From contig NGZR01000005.1 in the NCBI GenBank assembly GCA_002197995.1, positions 620,001 through 684,000 of the forward strand: a stretch of DNA of 64,000 nt, in the 5' to 3' direction. The DNA comes from Gaeumannomyces sp. JS-464 (Eukaryota; Ascomycota; Sordariomycetes; Magnaporthales; Magnaporthaceae). The notes beneath the pieces are model-generated. The model saw only the letters and a list, made by a program, of their open reading frames with translations. It did not search any database and was not told where the DNA came from. Below, one piece after another: positions 9,758-20,850 of the stretch. Each line of letters starts with the position of its first letter. Position 1 is the stretch's first letter. The position numbers and the translations under genes were made by a program.

Positions 9758-12208
9758 TCACCTCGACATCCAGCTCGACTGGAGAACAGAGCATTTGGGA
9801 GGCAGCCCTTTAAGCACCGACATCCCAATGTGAACTGTGCTACGCCTTTCATCTCCGCGAAGTACGCGGACGAACCTGAGCGAGTGACTCCCTGACGGCC
9901 TTGGGGAGGACCGGCTTCTTAAGGTGACTCCCATCGGAGGCTGGTAGGAGCTGTAGGAAAGGACCATCCGAGTTAATGTTTGGAAAGACGGGGTTGGGAT
10001 GCAGGAGAAAGGACCCAGGAGATGAAAGCAAGCATACCCATTAGCCTGACCAGCGAGACGGCGTCGCTCCTCGGCCTCGTCCTTATCGCTGTCCTCGGCG
10101 GCGAGCCCGTCCTCGCTGCTGCCGTCCTCCATGTCGAAATCTCCCTCGTCTTGTCGGGGCAATCCGCTTGAGATCGGATAGGAGCCGAAACTGCGCTCAT
10201 GTTGAGCCGGAGCTGAAGAGGGCACATGAGGTCGGAGGTCGCTCCGCTGTACCGAACTTCCCGTAGGAGTCGCCATCGAGGTGCTCAGGTTCTTAGGGTT
10301 ACTAGCGCTATCGCCAGCCTCACCGACGCGGGGGGTTACCCTCGCGCGCTGGGGCATGGGGATTAGGGGCAGCCGCATCATCTTAGCCGACTCTTCCCGC
10401 GCGGCTTTTCTCTGCGCCTTAAGGAATCGCCTGACCAAGGCCGGCTCTAAGTTCTCCTCCGGCTCCCAGGTCGGGTTATCCTCAGCAGGCCAGTCGCCTT
10501 TCCAACGGACCTGGAAGCAGCGGACGCTGACGCCGTTGATGTCCATAAACTGGACGCCCTCGAGCCGCTCGACCTCGTAGAGAGGCTCTCCGTCGATAGT
10601 CTGAGCTTGGGGATCCTCGGTCGCCGGTAAGGGGGCAGAACCATCACTGCCTCCGGCCTTGTTTATCGACGTGTCGTTTTTGCTGCTCAGCGAGGGCAGA
10701 GAGGTAACATAACTGGGGAGCGGGATAAGAGTTTGAGAAATAGGCCTAGCAGACTCTTTGCCTTTGCCTGTATAAACAGGCTCGTTGCCTTTGCCCGTGT
10801 TGACATGCTCCTTGCCCTTTCCGGTATAGACATGCTCCTTGCCCTTAGCGGTATAAACCGGTTGCTTGCCTTTGCCAGTATACTCCGGGGAGGGCGATCG
10901 CTCTGGAGGCGCAGTGGCTTGAAAAGGGTCGTCGTTATCGTCAATGACATACGACAGCGGCAGCGCAGCGGCCGACGACGATGACGACGCGACGGCCGGC
11001 TGCTGCTGCCGCCGCTGCTGCTGGCGGGCCCTGGCGCGCGCAGCGACCTCCGGGGGAGGCAGGCCCCGAGCGCCACTGCTGCCACCGTAGTCGCTAGCTT
11101 TGGGCCACCTTCCGGGGCCCCGGCCCGTTCCACCACTCTTCTTTCTGATGGTGGTGGCCGACGGGGATGGTCCAACAGTCGCAGGAATAGGTGCAGACGT
11201 ATGGCCGCCGGTAGGCTTGGATTTGGCGGTGGCGGCGGCCGATGTGGATAGTCCGACACTCGCAGGAACGGGCCTGGGCGTATAACCGCTGGCGAGCTTG
11301 GATTTGGCGGCCCGCGCTGGAAGTTGCTGGCTTACAGGCGCGTCGTCGAGCCGGACAACCGTCCTACCAGCTGCTAGCTCGTCGTAGTCGTCGTCAAGCT
11401 CCTCGGCGCGGGCGTTCCTCTCGGCCTGCTCCAGGAGTACCTGCTGAAGGCCATCATCGTCCTCCTCCTCGTCCTCATCCTCGTCCTCGTCGACACCTAT
11501 ATCGCCCATATCGTCCTCGGCGACCGCATCCTCTGCATCATAAAACTCGACAGCCTCGCCGTCCGAATCGAGGTCCATACCCTTACTATCGTCCTCGTTT
11601 CCGACGTCGCCCGAAACAAGGCCCATCGTGCGGACCTTTTTGCGGCGAGGATAGCGAAGGGCCGCTGGCAGACGGCTGGCTCGACCGCAAAGCCTCCTCC
11701 TCGGCCTGGACCTCCTCGGCGTCAGCCAGGATGCGGTTCTTGGGCGGGCGGCCCGACTTTTTGCGAATGGGCGCATTCTTGAGGGCTTCAAATGCAGCCT
11801 CTTGCTGTTCGCGCTCGCGCCTAAGACAGTCCTCGTACTCCCAATCCTCAATGCACCTGGGCGTAAGGTACTCGAGCGCCTTGGAACAGTCAATGGCCAC
11901 GCGCGCAATAGGTATGTCCGTCCAGCCAACAATGTAGTACATCCGGCGCTGGACCGTAGGATCGACGAGCGGGCCGGCGGGGAGTACGAGCTTGTCGACG
12001 ATGTAGCTCGTGCTGTCGTCCGTCTCTGGCATGAGCCGGATCTTGCCCGATGGGGCCCGGAGCCGCGGACGTAGGTCGGGTAATGCGAGGGCGGGGGACG
12101 GTTCGTGACGGGAATGGGGATCGTGATACTGGGACCGCTGGGACCGCTGGGCGGCGCACCGGTCGCGTCGGCGCGCTTGGCGCGCTTGGCCGGCCGGCCG
12201 TCCCCCAT
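9758..12208 (-). CDS. Chromodomain protein, candidate CDP-2-type heterochromatin/HDAC-complex subunit
   Basis: The N-terminus is MGDGRPAKRAKRADATG, a nuclear-localisation-like basic stretch. After a frame change near 12060 a conserved domain follows: TSYIVDKLVLP, RRMYYIVGWTDIPIARVAIDC, EYLTPRCIEDWEYEDCL, then an AT-hook-like KKSGRPPKNR. The frame returns at the T5 run 11637-11641, where removing one base rejoins it. Next come a long acidic tract (about 11450-11560), Ala/Ser/Gln-rich linkers and a 9-residue tandem repeat. A chromodomain at about 10400-10590 (PLYEVERLEGVQF, CFQVRWKGDW, NPTWEPEENL) has an aromatic cage Y/W/W consistent with methyl-lysine reading. The 87-nt segment 9951-10037 looks like an intron (GTATGC to CTACAG) and is a multiple of three, so the frame runs through it. 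Neurospora CDP-2 belongs to the HP1-containing HCHC deacetylase complex; the assignment here rests on architecture only. Confidence 0.65.
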   Translation of the reverse strand: MGDGRPAKRAKRADATGAPPSGPSGPSITIPIPVTNRPPPSHYPTYVRGSGPHRARSGSCQRRTTARATSSTSSYSPPARSSILRSSAGCTTLLAGRTYLLRAWPLTVPRRSSTLRPGALRIGSTRTVLGASANSKRLHLKPSRMRPFAKSRAARPRTASWLTPRRSRPRRRLCGRASRLPAALRYPRRKKVRTMGLVSGDVGNEDDSKGMDLDSDGEAVEFYDAEDAVAEDDMGDIGVDEDEDEDEEEDDDGLQQVLLEQAERNARAEELDDDYDELAAGRTVVRLDDAPVSQQLPARAAKSKLASGYTPRPVPASVGLSTSAAATAKSKPTGGHTSAPIPATVGPSPSATTIRKKSGGTGRGPGRWPKASDYGGSSGARGLPPPEVAARARARQQQRRQQQPAVASSSSSAAALPLSYVIDDNDDPFQATAPPERSPSPEYTGKGKQPVYTAKGKEHVYTGKGKEHVNTGKGNEPVYTGKGKESARPISQTLIPLPSYVTSLPSLSSKNDTSINKAGGSDGSAPLPATEDPQAQTIDGEPLYEVERLEGVQFMDINGVSVRCFQVRWKGDWPAEDNPTWEPEENLEPALVRRFLKAQRKAAREESAKMMRLPLIPMPQRARVTPRVGEAGDSASNPKNLSTSMATPTGSSVQRSDLRPHVPSSAPAQHERSFGSYPISSGLPRQDEGDFDMEDGSSEDGLAAEDSDKDEAEERRRLAGQANGYACFHLLGPFSCIPTPSFQTLTRMVLSYSSYQPPMGVTLRSRSSPRPSGSHSLRFVRVLRGDERRSTVHIGMSVLKGLPPKCSVLQSSWMSR
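10752..10884 (-). repeat. 27-bp coding tandem repeat, about 5 units
   Basis: It lies inside the chromodomain gene. Each unit encodes a nonapeptide of the form YTGKGKExV, with variants YTAKGKEHV, NTGKGNEPV and YTGKGKQPV. Repeats differ at both synonymous and replacement sites. It is a Lys/Gly-rich flexible spacer between the Ala/Ser-rich linker and the chromodomain. Confidence 0.85.
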
Positions 12209-12974
12209 GATGGCCTCGCTCCCTCTCTATTCGGGCGGTTTCTGCGGGAGTGACAGGCGTGGACTTGTGAGGAGGCGGCCGTTGCTCGACGAAGGCACGG
12301 GACGGCGGTTTCGAGATCGCTGGTCGTCGCGCCGCGAGTGAGTGCATCAACCAGGCAGCAGGTAACAACTACGCTGACAGGCGCAAGGGCTAAAAGGCTC
12401 ACGACGAGCCCGAGGCCGTGATCACTCGTCAGGAAGGCTGAGGCGGGCGCGAGCACCTCGATGCTTGGCCTTGTGGTGTGAGTTCGCCGGGGAGGAAGGC
12501 GCAAAGGCAAGCACGGACGACACGCGCAGGGTCTTTGGTCGCGAAACCAGGGCCTGACCGCCTGGCAGATACAGTTCAGCACCCCATAGACACCCCTGCC
12601 AGCACTGGGCACAGGGAGGGGTGGGGTTATAGCTGGGGCTGCGAGCGTTGGCCATCCACGTTGTCAAGTCATGTTCAGTTTTGTTTCTTTTGCATATTGC
12701 CCTCCAGGTTGCCAACTTGCAGGCATATTATTATCTCTTGGAATACAGTTCCTCCATGCCAAGATATCTCATCGCCCTGCTTGGTAGACCACAGATCCTG
12801 TCTCGTTCCTCGGCTTCCCCCTGGGCTGGGCGGCGGATCGCGTGGTCTCAAGCCCCACCGCCCCGGATTCATGGTGTGCCGAGGCAGTTGTGGAAGTCAG
12901 CCGCAATCCCTCGAGGCATCTCGCATTGTTGCGCATCGCCTCCTCCCTCATACGCACGCCGCCCAACCGCCACG

Positions 12975-13565
12975 ATGAGTTGGACAAAGAAGCCATACCA
13001 CACAAACACCGGCCTGACAACGGACGAGGCTATTGCATCATTTATCTCGGAGTCGTGGTGCGCTAAGCTCCTGGCAGATCCCGGCTTGACCGTTGAGGTA
13101 CCAGCTAGCCGCTACCGCAAACCCAGCGGAGAGGACGAGCTGGTTGCGCACACGCTCAACAACGACGACAACATCTCGGGCTACCTGTCCATATACAAAA
13201 CGCCACAGCCGGAAGACGCCGTGGAGGAACTTGCGCACCTATTCCGTCTCGGCCGCGGCCTCAATGGATACCCAGGCACCGTCCACGGCGGCATCGTGGC
13301 CACACTCCTGGACGAAGCAACGGGCGCCCTTCTCGTCCTCAACATGCTCAGGGGCGTCTGGCCCAAGATCCCGGCAATGACCGCGTACCTGAACACGACA
13401 TTCATCAAGCCTGTTCCTACATCTGCCGTAGTGCTTTGCAGGTCCCGCGTCGACAAGGTTGATGGTCGCAAAGTGTTTCTCTCGGCCGTGATTGAAGATG
13501 GGGACGGGAATGCGCTGGCTAAGGCGGAGGCGCTGTATGTTTACCACAAAAAGTCAAAGCTGTAA
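12975..13565 (+). CDS. Hot-dog fold thioesterase (4HBT/PaaI-like), intact
   Basis: This is a single exon of 196 residues from ATG 12975 (MSWTKKPYHTN). The open frame extends upstream to 12648, so a mitochondrial leader starting near 12756 (MPRYLIALLGR...) is possible. The hot-dog signature GTVHGGIVATLLDEATG lies near residue 105, on the long helix with its catalytic or structural Asp/Glu, followed by MTAYLNTTFIKPVP and RVDKVDGRKVFLSAVIEDGDG. Proteins of this type hydrolyse acyl-CoA thioesters or act on related acyl esters; the substrate is not shown by sequence. It is divergent from the chromodomain gene with about 770 bp between starts. No frame damage is seen. Confidence 0.8.
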   Translation: MSWTKKPYHTNTGLTTDEAIASFISESWCAKLLADPGLTVEVPASRYRKPSGEDELVAHTLNNDDNISGYLSIYKTPQPEDAVEELAHLFRLGRGLNGYPGTVHGGIVATLLDEATGALLVLNMLRGVWPKIPAMTAYLNTTFIKPVPTSAVVLCRSRVDKVDGRKVFLSAVIEDGDGNALAKAEALYVYHKKSKL

Positions 13566-14173
13566 ATGCCGCAGGGCTACGAGTGAGGCAGGTTATGCAC
13601 AACGTCATAGACTGTACTGTATATAAAAGAGAGTGTGCAACGCTTTATGTGAGAGTGTGCTCCAATACAGACGGATCATCACCAACCGCGCTTCTGTCCT
13701 CCTCCAGCTCAGCGCCTCCCGCCCTGTTCCTGCAGCTCGACTGTGCGACCAGGCAGGGGTCCTTGCCCGAGCACGCAAGCCTCCAAGCCCCAGTGCGGAG
13801 CCTGACGGATGGCTGGGCCGCCCGCAGTGGAGGGCATGCGGTGACGTTACGCCGATCATGGCTTCCTAGCTCAAAGGAGCTAGTCGACCCATAGTGGCCA
13901 AAGCGCCAGCAGCCCTGGAAGAGTTTAACGGCCAAGATTTGAAGCTCCACCAGTAGCTCAACTCGAAAAGAGCGGAATCTCAGGCAAGAGCCAAGCTCCG
14001 AACCCATTGATATCGTCCTCGCCCGACGACGACCAGGAAGCAGGATACAGAAACCACGCCGTCGCCGGCGACGCACAGCATCGACGCATTATCACAAGTC
14101 CCTCCCAACTGCTCAACGACCGACATCGCAACCGCCCCCAGCCCGACTGGCGAGTCCCCGTTCCCCGCACACG

Positions 14174-15128
14174 ATGCTCGTTTCCAGGACGGCGACCATG
14201 CTCCGCGCCGTGCCCCCACGCATGGGCACCGCCAGCGCCGGCCTCCGGCTGGCCTCGTCGCTCGCCTCCCCATCACCGCGCCCCAAGCCCTGCGCGCGCC
14301 CCGTCCAATCGCCCTTCGCTCTCGGTCTCCGCGCCTCCCCCTCCCCCTCCCCCTCCTCGCCTGTCATGGCGACCGTCACCCTCTTGTCCCGCGCCCGCGC
14401 CGCCTCAACAACCACGACCACCAGCCCCACCAACCCTGCCGAGGACGACAAGGCGATGGACTGGAACACCTTCTTCACGCTGCGCAAGCAGCGCCGCCGC
14501 CTCCAGCTCGCCTTTAGCACGGTCGCGTGCCTGGGCGGCGGCACCGTGGGCGCCATGTTCCTGAGCACGGGCTCGCTCGACTCGCTCGTGTCGCAGCTGC
14601 CGCTCGACCCCTTCATCACGCTCGGCCTCATGACCTTCAGCTTCGCCGCCTCGGCTGGCTGCTCGGCCCCATCATCGGCACCACCGTGTTCAACATGTTC
14701 AAGCGCAGCATCAAGAAGGAGATGACCAAGGTACGGACGGCCTGGCGGGGGCTACATGGGTGAATTCACTGCTGCGATTAGGGCCGCGGAGGGCTGAGAT
14801 GCTGCCGCTTGGCTTCTTCCTCGGCCCTTTTTCCCTGACAGTATTGGTGCTAACTTGGACTCAATTTGCTCGCGTCTACAGAAGGAGGTCCAGTTCTTCG
14901 CACGTATCAAGAAGAACCGCGTTGACCCATCTAGTGCATCGGCCAGCAACCCGGGTATGTTCCAGGAGCCCCTTTGTTTCTCCTTGAAGCGCACAAAGTC
15001 CACCATTGCTGACTCCTCTTCTAGTTCCCGACTTCTACGGCGAGAAGATCCAGAGCGTCGCTGGCTACCGCCAGTGGCTGAAAGACCAGAGGGCCTTCAG
15101 GAAGAAGCGGACCACGTTCATTTCGTAG
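14174..15128 (+). CDS. pam17: PAM17, presequence translocase-associated motor subunit
   Basis: PAM17 is an inner-membrane subunit of the mitochondrial import motor that helps Pam16/Pam18 dock on TIM23. The N-terminus is Arg/Ser/Ala-rich (MLVSRTATMLRAVPPRMGT), a typical mitochondrial presequence. The conserved core reads MDWNTFFTLRKQRRRLQLAF, then a first hydrophobic helix around ACLGGGTVGAMF, LPLDPFITLGLMTFSFA, a second helix with LGWLLGPIIGTTVFNMF, then FFARIKKNRVDP and PDFYGEKIQSVAGYRQWLKD. Introns are 14731-14881 and 14955-15024. One base is missing near 14650; with it the coding length is 245 codons. Since the gene is broadly conserved, an assembly indel is likelier than loss. Confidence 0.9.
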
Positions 15129-15803
15129 TGAACCACGCGGGTCTTCTTCTCCTCGAAGAAAAAACAACGATCTCTATGTAAGCAGATGGCCGCGTCGAGA
15201 AGCTTTTGGGACATCTCAACTGGACCCTGTGCTGTCGGCTTGCTAACCAGAGCTCCCTAGGACACTACTTTCCAGTGAGAAGACTGGATTGTGGCCCATC
15301 GACGGCTGGTTCTTGAGTCTCGGATCGCCCGATAAAAAAAGAACGAAGTTGCTGCAATTAACGATCTAGTGCCATGAATGCCCGGACTGTAGAGGCACCC
15401 CGAAAGCATCTTGGGCCAAATGCCCTGGGTATCCCGGGGGAAGCCAGTACCAGCCAAAAGGGCTATGGAGTTTTATGACCAAGTTCCAAGGTCTTTTTTC
15501 TTTTCTTTATCTTTCAGTCATCATGGGATACTCGGATCATTCCACAAGGGACTCAAATTTGAGCGCAAAAGGCATCGCAAAGAGCCTACATACCATCTCC
15601 CACCCTGTACAGTACCACGGGAGATCTCAGGAATCTAAAAAAAAAAAAAAAAAAAAAAAAAAGGGAAAGTCTTCACGAAGATTCCGTTCGCTCTTGCTAC
15701 TGTGACCGCGTGAGTGTGAAGGGCTGACAAACAAGCTCGCTCGACGAGAACGCCCATGACCCTCCTTCGTTGCTCAACTACAATCAGGAATCTAGCACGA
15801 GGC
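15129..15803. other. Intergenic between convergent pam17 and uba4
   Basis: It holds the 3' ends of two convergent genes and an A26 run. Nothing coding is supported. Confidence 0.5.
15637..15662. repeat. Poly-A tract, A26
   Basis: An uninterrupted run of 26 A lies in the convergent intergenic region. It may be a retroposed tail remnant or simple slippage. No flanking duplication was noticed. Confidence 0.9.
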
Positions 15804-17569
15804 TCATGTAAACGGCAGCGTGCTGTCCACCTCAGCCTTCCAAGCCCTCATGCCGCCCTCGATATCACCAATGAACCGCTCGCCGCCACGGTCGAGGCCC
15901 ATGTCCTTGAGCTGACGCGCCACCGTCTGCGAGTCGTTGCCCACCCGGCAGACCACATATATGGGCGTATCATCGTCCAGATCCTCGGGTAGCCAGCCAG
16001 GCTTGTTGCCCCGGCGCCGCCGCCGTCTACCTCGGCGCGGGGCGTCACAGGCTGCTGCTGCGTCCTGGAGAACGGCACGTTGACAGCCCCCTCGATGCTC
16101 GCCACCTCAAAGTGCTCCTGCTCGCGCACGTCGAGCAGCAGGTGGTCCCTCCTCTTCATTGCCCCCAGCCCTGGCCCCTGCCCCTGTACCTTGTCAGCCG
16201 CCGCTGCAAGCCTAGCGTGGTACTCGCTCGCCGACACGCGCTCCTCTGGCGCGAGGAGCCTCACGCCCTCCCGCTTCCCGCCGCAGAACTGCACGTAGTC
16301 GAGCATGCTAGCCCTCAGGCCCTCGAGCGACAGCGTCGACACCGCCCCGCACGCGAAGCAGTCCTTGCGGCGGCCGCGCATGCGTACGCTGCGGAAGCCC
16401 ACGGGCGAGGCGCCGTCCGCGGGCGCCGAGAAGAGGAGGAGCGTCGGCGACAGCTGCTGCTGCTGCTGATGCGACGGCGCCGGGGGCTCAGGAGGGGCAA
16501 GATGCCGGCCCGCCGCGAGGATCCTTAGCGCCTCGAGCGCCTGCAGCACGCCCATGACGCCGACGACGGGGCCGAGGATGCCGCCCTCGCCGCAGCTGAG
16601 CACGGCGTCGGCCGGCGGCGGGCGCGGGAACACGCAGCGGTAGCAGGGCCCGCCGCCGCCGCTGTCGCCGCCGTCGCTGCCGCGCGGCGCCGGAGGGGCG
16701 TTGAGCACCATCAGCTGGCCGTCGGTCCGGAGCGCCGAGGCCGAGACCAGGGGCTTGCCTAGCAGCACGCAGGCGTCCGAGACGAGGTAGCGCGAGGCCG
16801 GGTGGTCTGTGCAGTCGAGGACGAGGTCGTAGCGCGACACGATGGCCTCGGCATTCTGCGGTGTCAGGTGTTCGCGGTGGGCGTTGTATGTTGGGAGGGG
16901 GTTGAGCCTTGGGACGGCTTTGTTAGTATGGCCAGGCAATGCTCGACCGGCGAGATGAGGGAACACAGTGTCATGCTAATAGGCTCACTCCTTTAGATAC
17001 GCAATAGCGCTGTCGACCTTGTGCATGCCGATGCGAGAGGTGCCGTGGGCGATCTGCCTGTGCAGGTTGGACGCCTCCACGACGTCACCGTCCACGAGGC
17101 CAAGGGTGCCGACCCCGGCTCCCGCAAGATACGCGGCGGCGGGGCAACCAAGCCCGCCGGCTCCGACGACGAGGACGGCGGAAGCTTTTATTCTCAGTTG
17201 ACCTAGCCACGAGAGCGACAGGTATCAGCCCGGAGCACATTTAGGTCTTGTGAGAAACCCAAAAAAAGGAGGAAAAAAAAAAAAATAACATCCCATCAAC
17301 AGAGGGATACGTTGATACCTTGTATCCAACCGTGGGCAGTATAAGCTGCCTCCCGTAGCGCTCGTACTCGCCTCTTGCAGGGGCCACTTCCATGCCGGGC
17401 CGGCCCGCGCCTCAACTGCCGATGTCCCTCTTGCGTCGCCCTCAGCTAGGAGCTGCTGCTGCTCAGCCCTCTCAGCATCGGCAAGACGTGATTTCAAGGA
17501 CGCGAGTTGAGTTTCACACTGGGCTATCTGGGCCCGAATTTCCGCCAGTGCATTCGCCGTTTGGTCCAT
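15804..17569 (-). CDS. uba4: UBA4/MOCS3: adenylyltransferase and sulfurtransferase of the Urm1 pathway
   Basis: It activates Urm1 by adenylation and thiolation for tRNA wobble-uridine thiolation and urmylation. ATG 17569 opens a coiled-coil-like helix ([19 protein letters not shown]). [12 protein letters not shown] follows, then after an intron (17203-17318) the ATP-binding [21 protein letters not shown] and [13 protein letters not shown]. After a second intron (16908-16988) come [33 protein letters not shown], the first zinc pair [22 protein letters not shown] and the second pair CFAC. The rhodanese domain follows: [11 protein letters not shown] and the active-site Cys in [12 protein letters not shown], ending [10 protein letters not shown]. 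Single-base shifts lie at the C4 run 16009-16012, near the exon 2 start 17202 and near 17375. Restoring the first gives the full rhodanese. It shares an upstream region of about 390 bp with slx9. Confidence 0.92.
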
Positions 17570-17956
17570 GTTTGCGGGTGTCCTACGAGCCTTCCAGCTG
17601 CCAACAAGTTGTGAAGGCTGTGCGCCGAGGGCGATGCGACATGCGTTGCCCGCGGACGAAAGTTGACCAGAGGTGGTGTGGCAGGGGTCCATGTCAGGCA
17701 CCGAATCAGGTAGACCCTAGTCGGTTTGCGAGTGGGTCAGGTGGTGCTGGTGGCAGAACCGATCTTCCCGCCAAAATTTCTCGGGCCTAGTCCGTCATCG
17801 CATTTAACCCACCGCGAACCATTGAGTCCATCAAGCCACCCGCACCCAACTCTCAAGGACCAAGCCCGATAAATTCTACAGAAGCGCTCTCGATTATTCT
17901 CTGTATACCATCGATCCAGAGGAGGGCAAGCCGCCGGCTCCACTCACCAATCCAAA

Positions 17957-18701
17957 ATGGTAGCGCACCACCCAACTCCACCAACCTCAGCATCAGACTA
18001 ACACATACCTCTCCGTCCCGGACATTCAGGCACCCACCGCGCCCAAGAAGCGCACCACCATGCGCGCTAAGCTCGCAAAGGCCCAGTCCTCCTCCTCTAC
18101 ATCCGCCTCTGCCTCACGACCAGCAGCAACACCATCCCACCCCTCGTCCTCCTCGGCCGTCGGCTCCCTCTTCCCCGACACCAAGCGCGACCGCCGCCTG
18201 ATCAAGAAGTCGGCCTTCCTGGGCCAGATCCGGTCCAAGAGCACCACCAACACCTCCTCGGGCGTAACCAAGCGCCGCCGCCCGTCCAAGAAGCTTGTCG
18301 TAAACCTCGACTCCCTGGCCGCCGCGCTGCCGGGGCTCGAGGACGCCGGCAGCGGCAACCCGCCCCTGCAGCCCGGCAAGGTCCGCATCAAGAGCATCAA
18401 GCACAGGCCCGGCGCCCTGAAGCGCAAGGAGAAGCTCGTGCGCGCTGAGACGCGCAACATCGGGCGCAGCCTCGCCTTCCTGTCCGGACTGGACAACAAC
18501 AACAGCAGCAGTAGCGATGGCGGCGGCAACAAGGGTGCGGCGGCTGCCGAAAGCGCCGGTGCGGGCGCGGGCGCGGGCGGTGGAGCCGCGGCTGGCACAG
18601 CACCACCGCCGGCATCCACATCGAATCGGTGGGCGGCGCTGAGGGCGCACATATCCGGGACCATGGAACAGAACCCAGCCTTCCTGGCAAAGGAGCCTTG
18701 A
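17957..18701 (+). CDS. slx9: SLX9, ribosome biogenesis protein (pre-40S)
   Basis: SLX9 binds pre-40S particles and is needed for ITS1 processing and export. The first exon is only the ATG (17957-17959). The intron 17960-18029 (GTAGCG, branch GACTAAC, TTCAG) follows, giving MAPTAPKKRTTMRAKLAK once joined, which matches the family start. Then DRRLIKKSAFLGQIRSK, the basic KRRRPSKKLV, NLDSLAAALPG, SIKHRPGALKRKEKLVRAE and a Gly/Ala-rich tail ending MEQNPAFLAKEP. Total 224 residues, no frame damage. An internal ATG at 18060 would lose the conserved first residues. It is transcribed divergently from uba4. Confidence 0.88.
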
Positions 18702-19633
18702 TGCTACCATATTCTGATTTCATGCCACCGCCGCTGGCTGACCAACGACCCTCTAAGGAAGTTGTGAGCAGCTTCATGATACCCATAGGCTAGACTCCTT
18801 CTGCTCAGATCACAGCACAGGTGCAAAATAGGAGCTAAGAGTACGTAGGACGGCGTTGTCTTCGAAGCCCAGGTCGCTCCGGCCTTCATAGAGATCAAGT
18901 CATGTGTCTTGAGAGCCTATTGCAACGATCGATAAACAGGCTTGAGATTCATCCAACACACTGTTCTCGATTCCCTTTGTTATCCCTCGGGGGGCATCCT
19001 TAACTAACCCTATCCACGGAGACTTTGCTTATACTGACAAGTTTCCAGGAGAATTGGGTGAAGGACTCAGAGAAAGAAAAGAGCAAGGAAGAAGCACAAA
19101 ATGCCAAGTTGAACGCCCGTCGCCTTCCGATTCTAACGCCCCTTGGTTTATGGAGACCGAAATGGAAACATCCACACTTCGAGAACGCCGTGCTTTTTTC
19201 TTTTGGGCCACCTAGAAACTGTAGAGATGCATGTGGGAAGGGAAAAAGGACCGAGCAGGAACAGAAAATGGAGAAATAACAGAAACAAGAATCAGTAGCT
19301 CGCGTGTATATAGAGTATAGATGTACTCTTAACATCCCTCACACATCAGGTCAAATCGGAGCGTCATTACTGTTATATCAACATGGGGAACATTACTTGT
19401 CACGAGGAAACTTCCGATGCCGGCTACGACTGGTAGAAATCCGGCGGGCATACGCCTTGTGCGATCGTGACAAGATTGGAGGGGGAGAGAGGGGCCAGCA
19501 AAGACATGTGTATCATGGCCAGGATACGGAGGCCCGCAAGCCTTGGCTCACAAGGCGGTGGGGAAACACATACACGCGCCTCGAGCAGGCAAGCGGGTTC
19601 GTCACCGACGCGGCGGCCGCCGCACAATCTCTA
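18702..19633. other. Intergenic between convergent slx9 and den1
   Basis: Short ORFs only. I see no conserved protein and no RNA gene on either strand. It likely holds the 3' untranslated regions of both neighbours. Confidence 0.4.
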
Positions 19634-20850
19634 CTAGTCGATGTATGGCGGCTCGTTGCCGGACCGGATCGTCAGCGGCAGGGCACCCGTGCTCCGCCGG
19701 CGTTCGCCCTCTTTGCGCAGTTGTTCTATAGTCCGCAGCATTTCCTTGCGTCCGCCGACGGTGTCGATCTGCTTTCCAGCGAGACCCATGCCCACTTTCT
19801 CCCTCGCGTTCGCGTTCAGCAGCTTCTTGACCAACAGGTGCCGCATGAGGATGCACACTATGACGCCGCAGTCGCTCGAGTTTGTCTGCTGCGGCATATC
19901 GACGATGCGATAGAATCGCAGGGGCTGGCGCAGCACGCGGGACAAACGGTCTACGCATGCGCGCGCTGCCGGCTCGTTGTGGTCGTTCATCGAATCGTAG
20001 TGGAACGCGACGCCGTCCAACCTTGAGACCAGGAGCAACGACCAGTGACTGCCTGAGTCCGCCTTTTTTCCAGCGTTTATAGAGTCGTTGACTGGGATGA
20101 ATATGTGAGTGTCGTTCCGGAAGTCGGGCAGTGCCGACTCGATATCCTTAAGTCGCGCTGACTGCACCATCAGAGCCACTATGGTCGGGCGTACCAGCGC
20201 GATGCGCGCCTGCGGGTACTTGGGAAGAATCTCATGCTCGATGTATCTGTCACCAAGCAGAACGGATTAGTATAACGAACAACACCTAGGCCATACGCTT
20301 CGGATCTGGGCAGATAGCCTGGTGTTGGGGACCTACTCCTCCCAGAATGCGATGTTCTGCGCGGATACGGTGCGTCAGTGAAACCCTGTACCTCAAACAC
20401 CTCTTCCTCCAAGAGGTCTCGTGGCCCGCAAGCAACTTACTGTATCGTTCAGCCAGTCCTCCTTGAGCGCACTGACATCCGAGTACAAGATCGTTATTGC
20501 GTGGTCTGGCGACGGCAGCGAACGAGTCAGTTGTGCTACAGCACCACCACAGCCGCAGAGTACAGACGGGGCGTGCCGAGTGCGGACATCGGCATCAGCG
20601 CCGATGCCCAGCGCTGCCTGTGGTGTACTTACATTTCAGGTACCCGTTCGAGGGAGTTAGCTGCTCATTATTGTCAGGCCCGTCTTTTTTTGCTAATCTT
20701 GATCTTAATCGTGACTGGCTTCGGCGGTTTGACGGGCTTCTTCTCCACGCGGTTCCCTTTCCTAAAGAGAACAACAGGGGGGCGAGACGGCGGCTTCCTA
20801 GGGGCGGGGATTTCTCCCTTCCTCAAGGTCTTGATCTCGCTTCCATTCAT
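19634..20850 (-). CDS. den1: NEDD8-specific protease (DEN1/Nep2/SENP8, Ulp1 family)
   Basis: It is a cysteine protease removing NEDD8 from cullins and other substrates. Catalytic residues are visible: His-Trp in DSGSHWSLLLV, Asp in AFHYDSMNDHN, the oxyanion Gln in MPQQTNSSDCGV and the Cys in the same motif. Upstream are ITILYSDVSALKEDWLND, NIAFWEEYIEHEILPKYPQA and IFIPVNDS, matching the family. I place ATG at 20850 (MNGSEIKTLRKG). Four exons are separated by introns 20536-20632, 20357-20440 and 20247-20336, all with good signals. A T7 run at 20685-20691 has one base too many. Removing it gives 315 codons and joins the basic N-terminus to the protease. The start is less certain than the rest. 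Confidence 0.88.

Noticed and set aside
9951..10037. Continuous coding through the 3' end of the chromodomain gene
   Set aside because: The segment has donor, branch and acceptor signals and is 87 nt long, a multiple of three, so it is probably an intron that happens to stay open.
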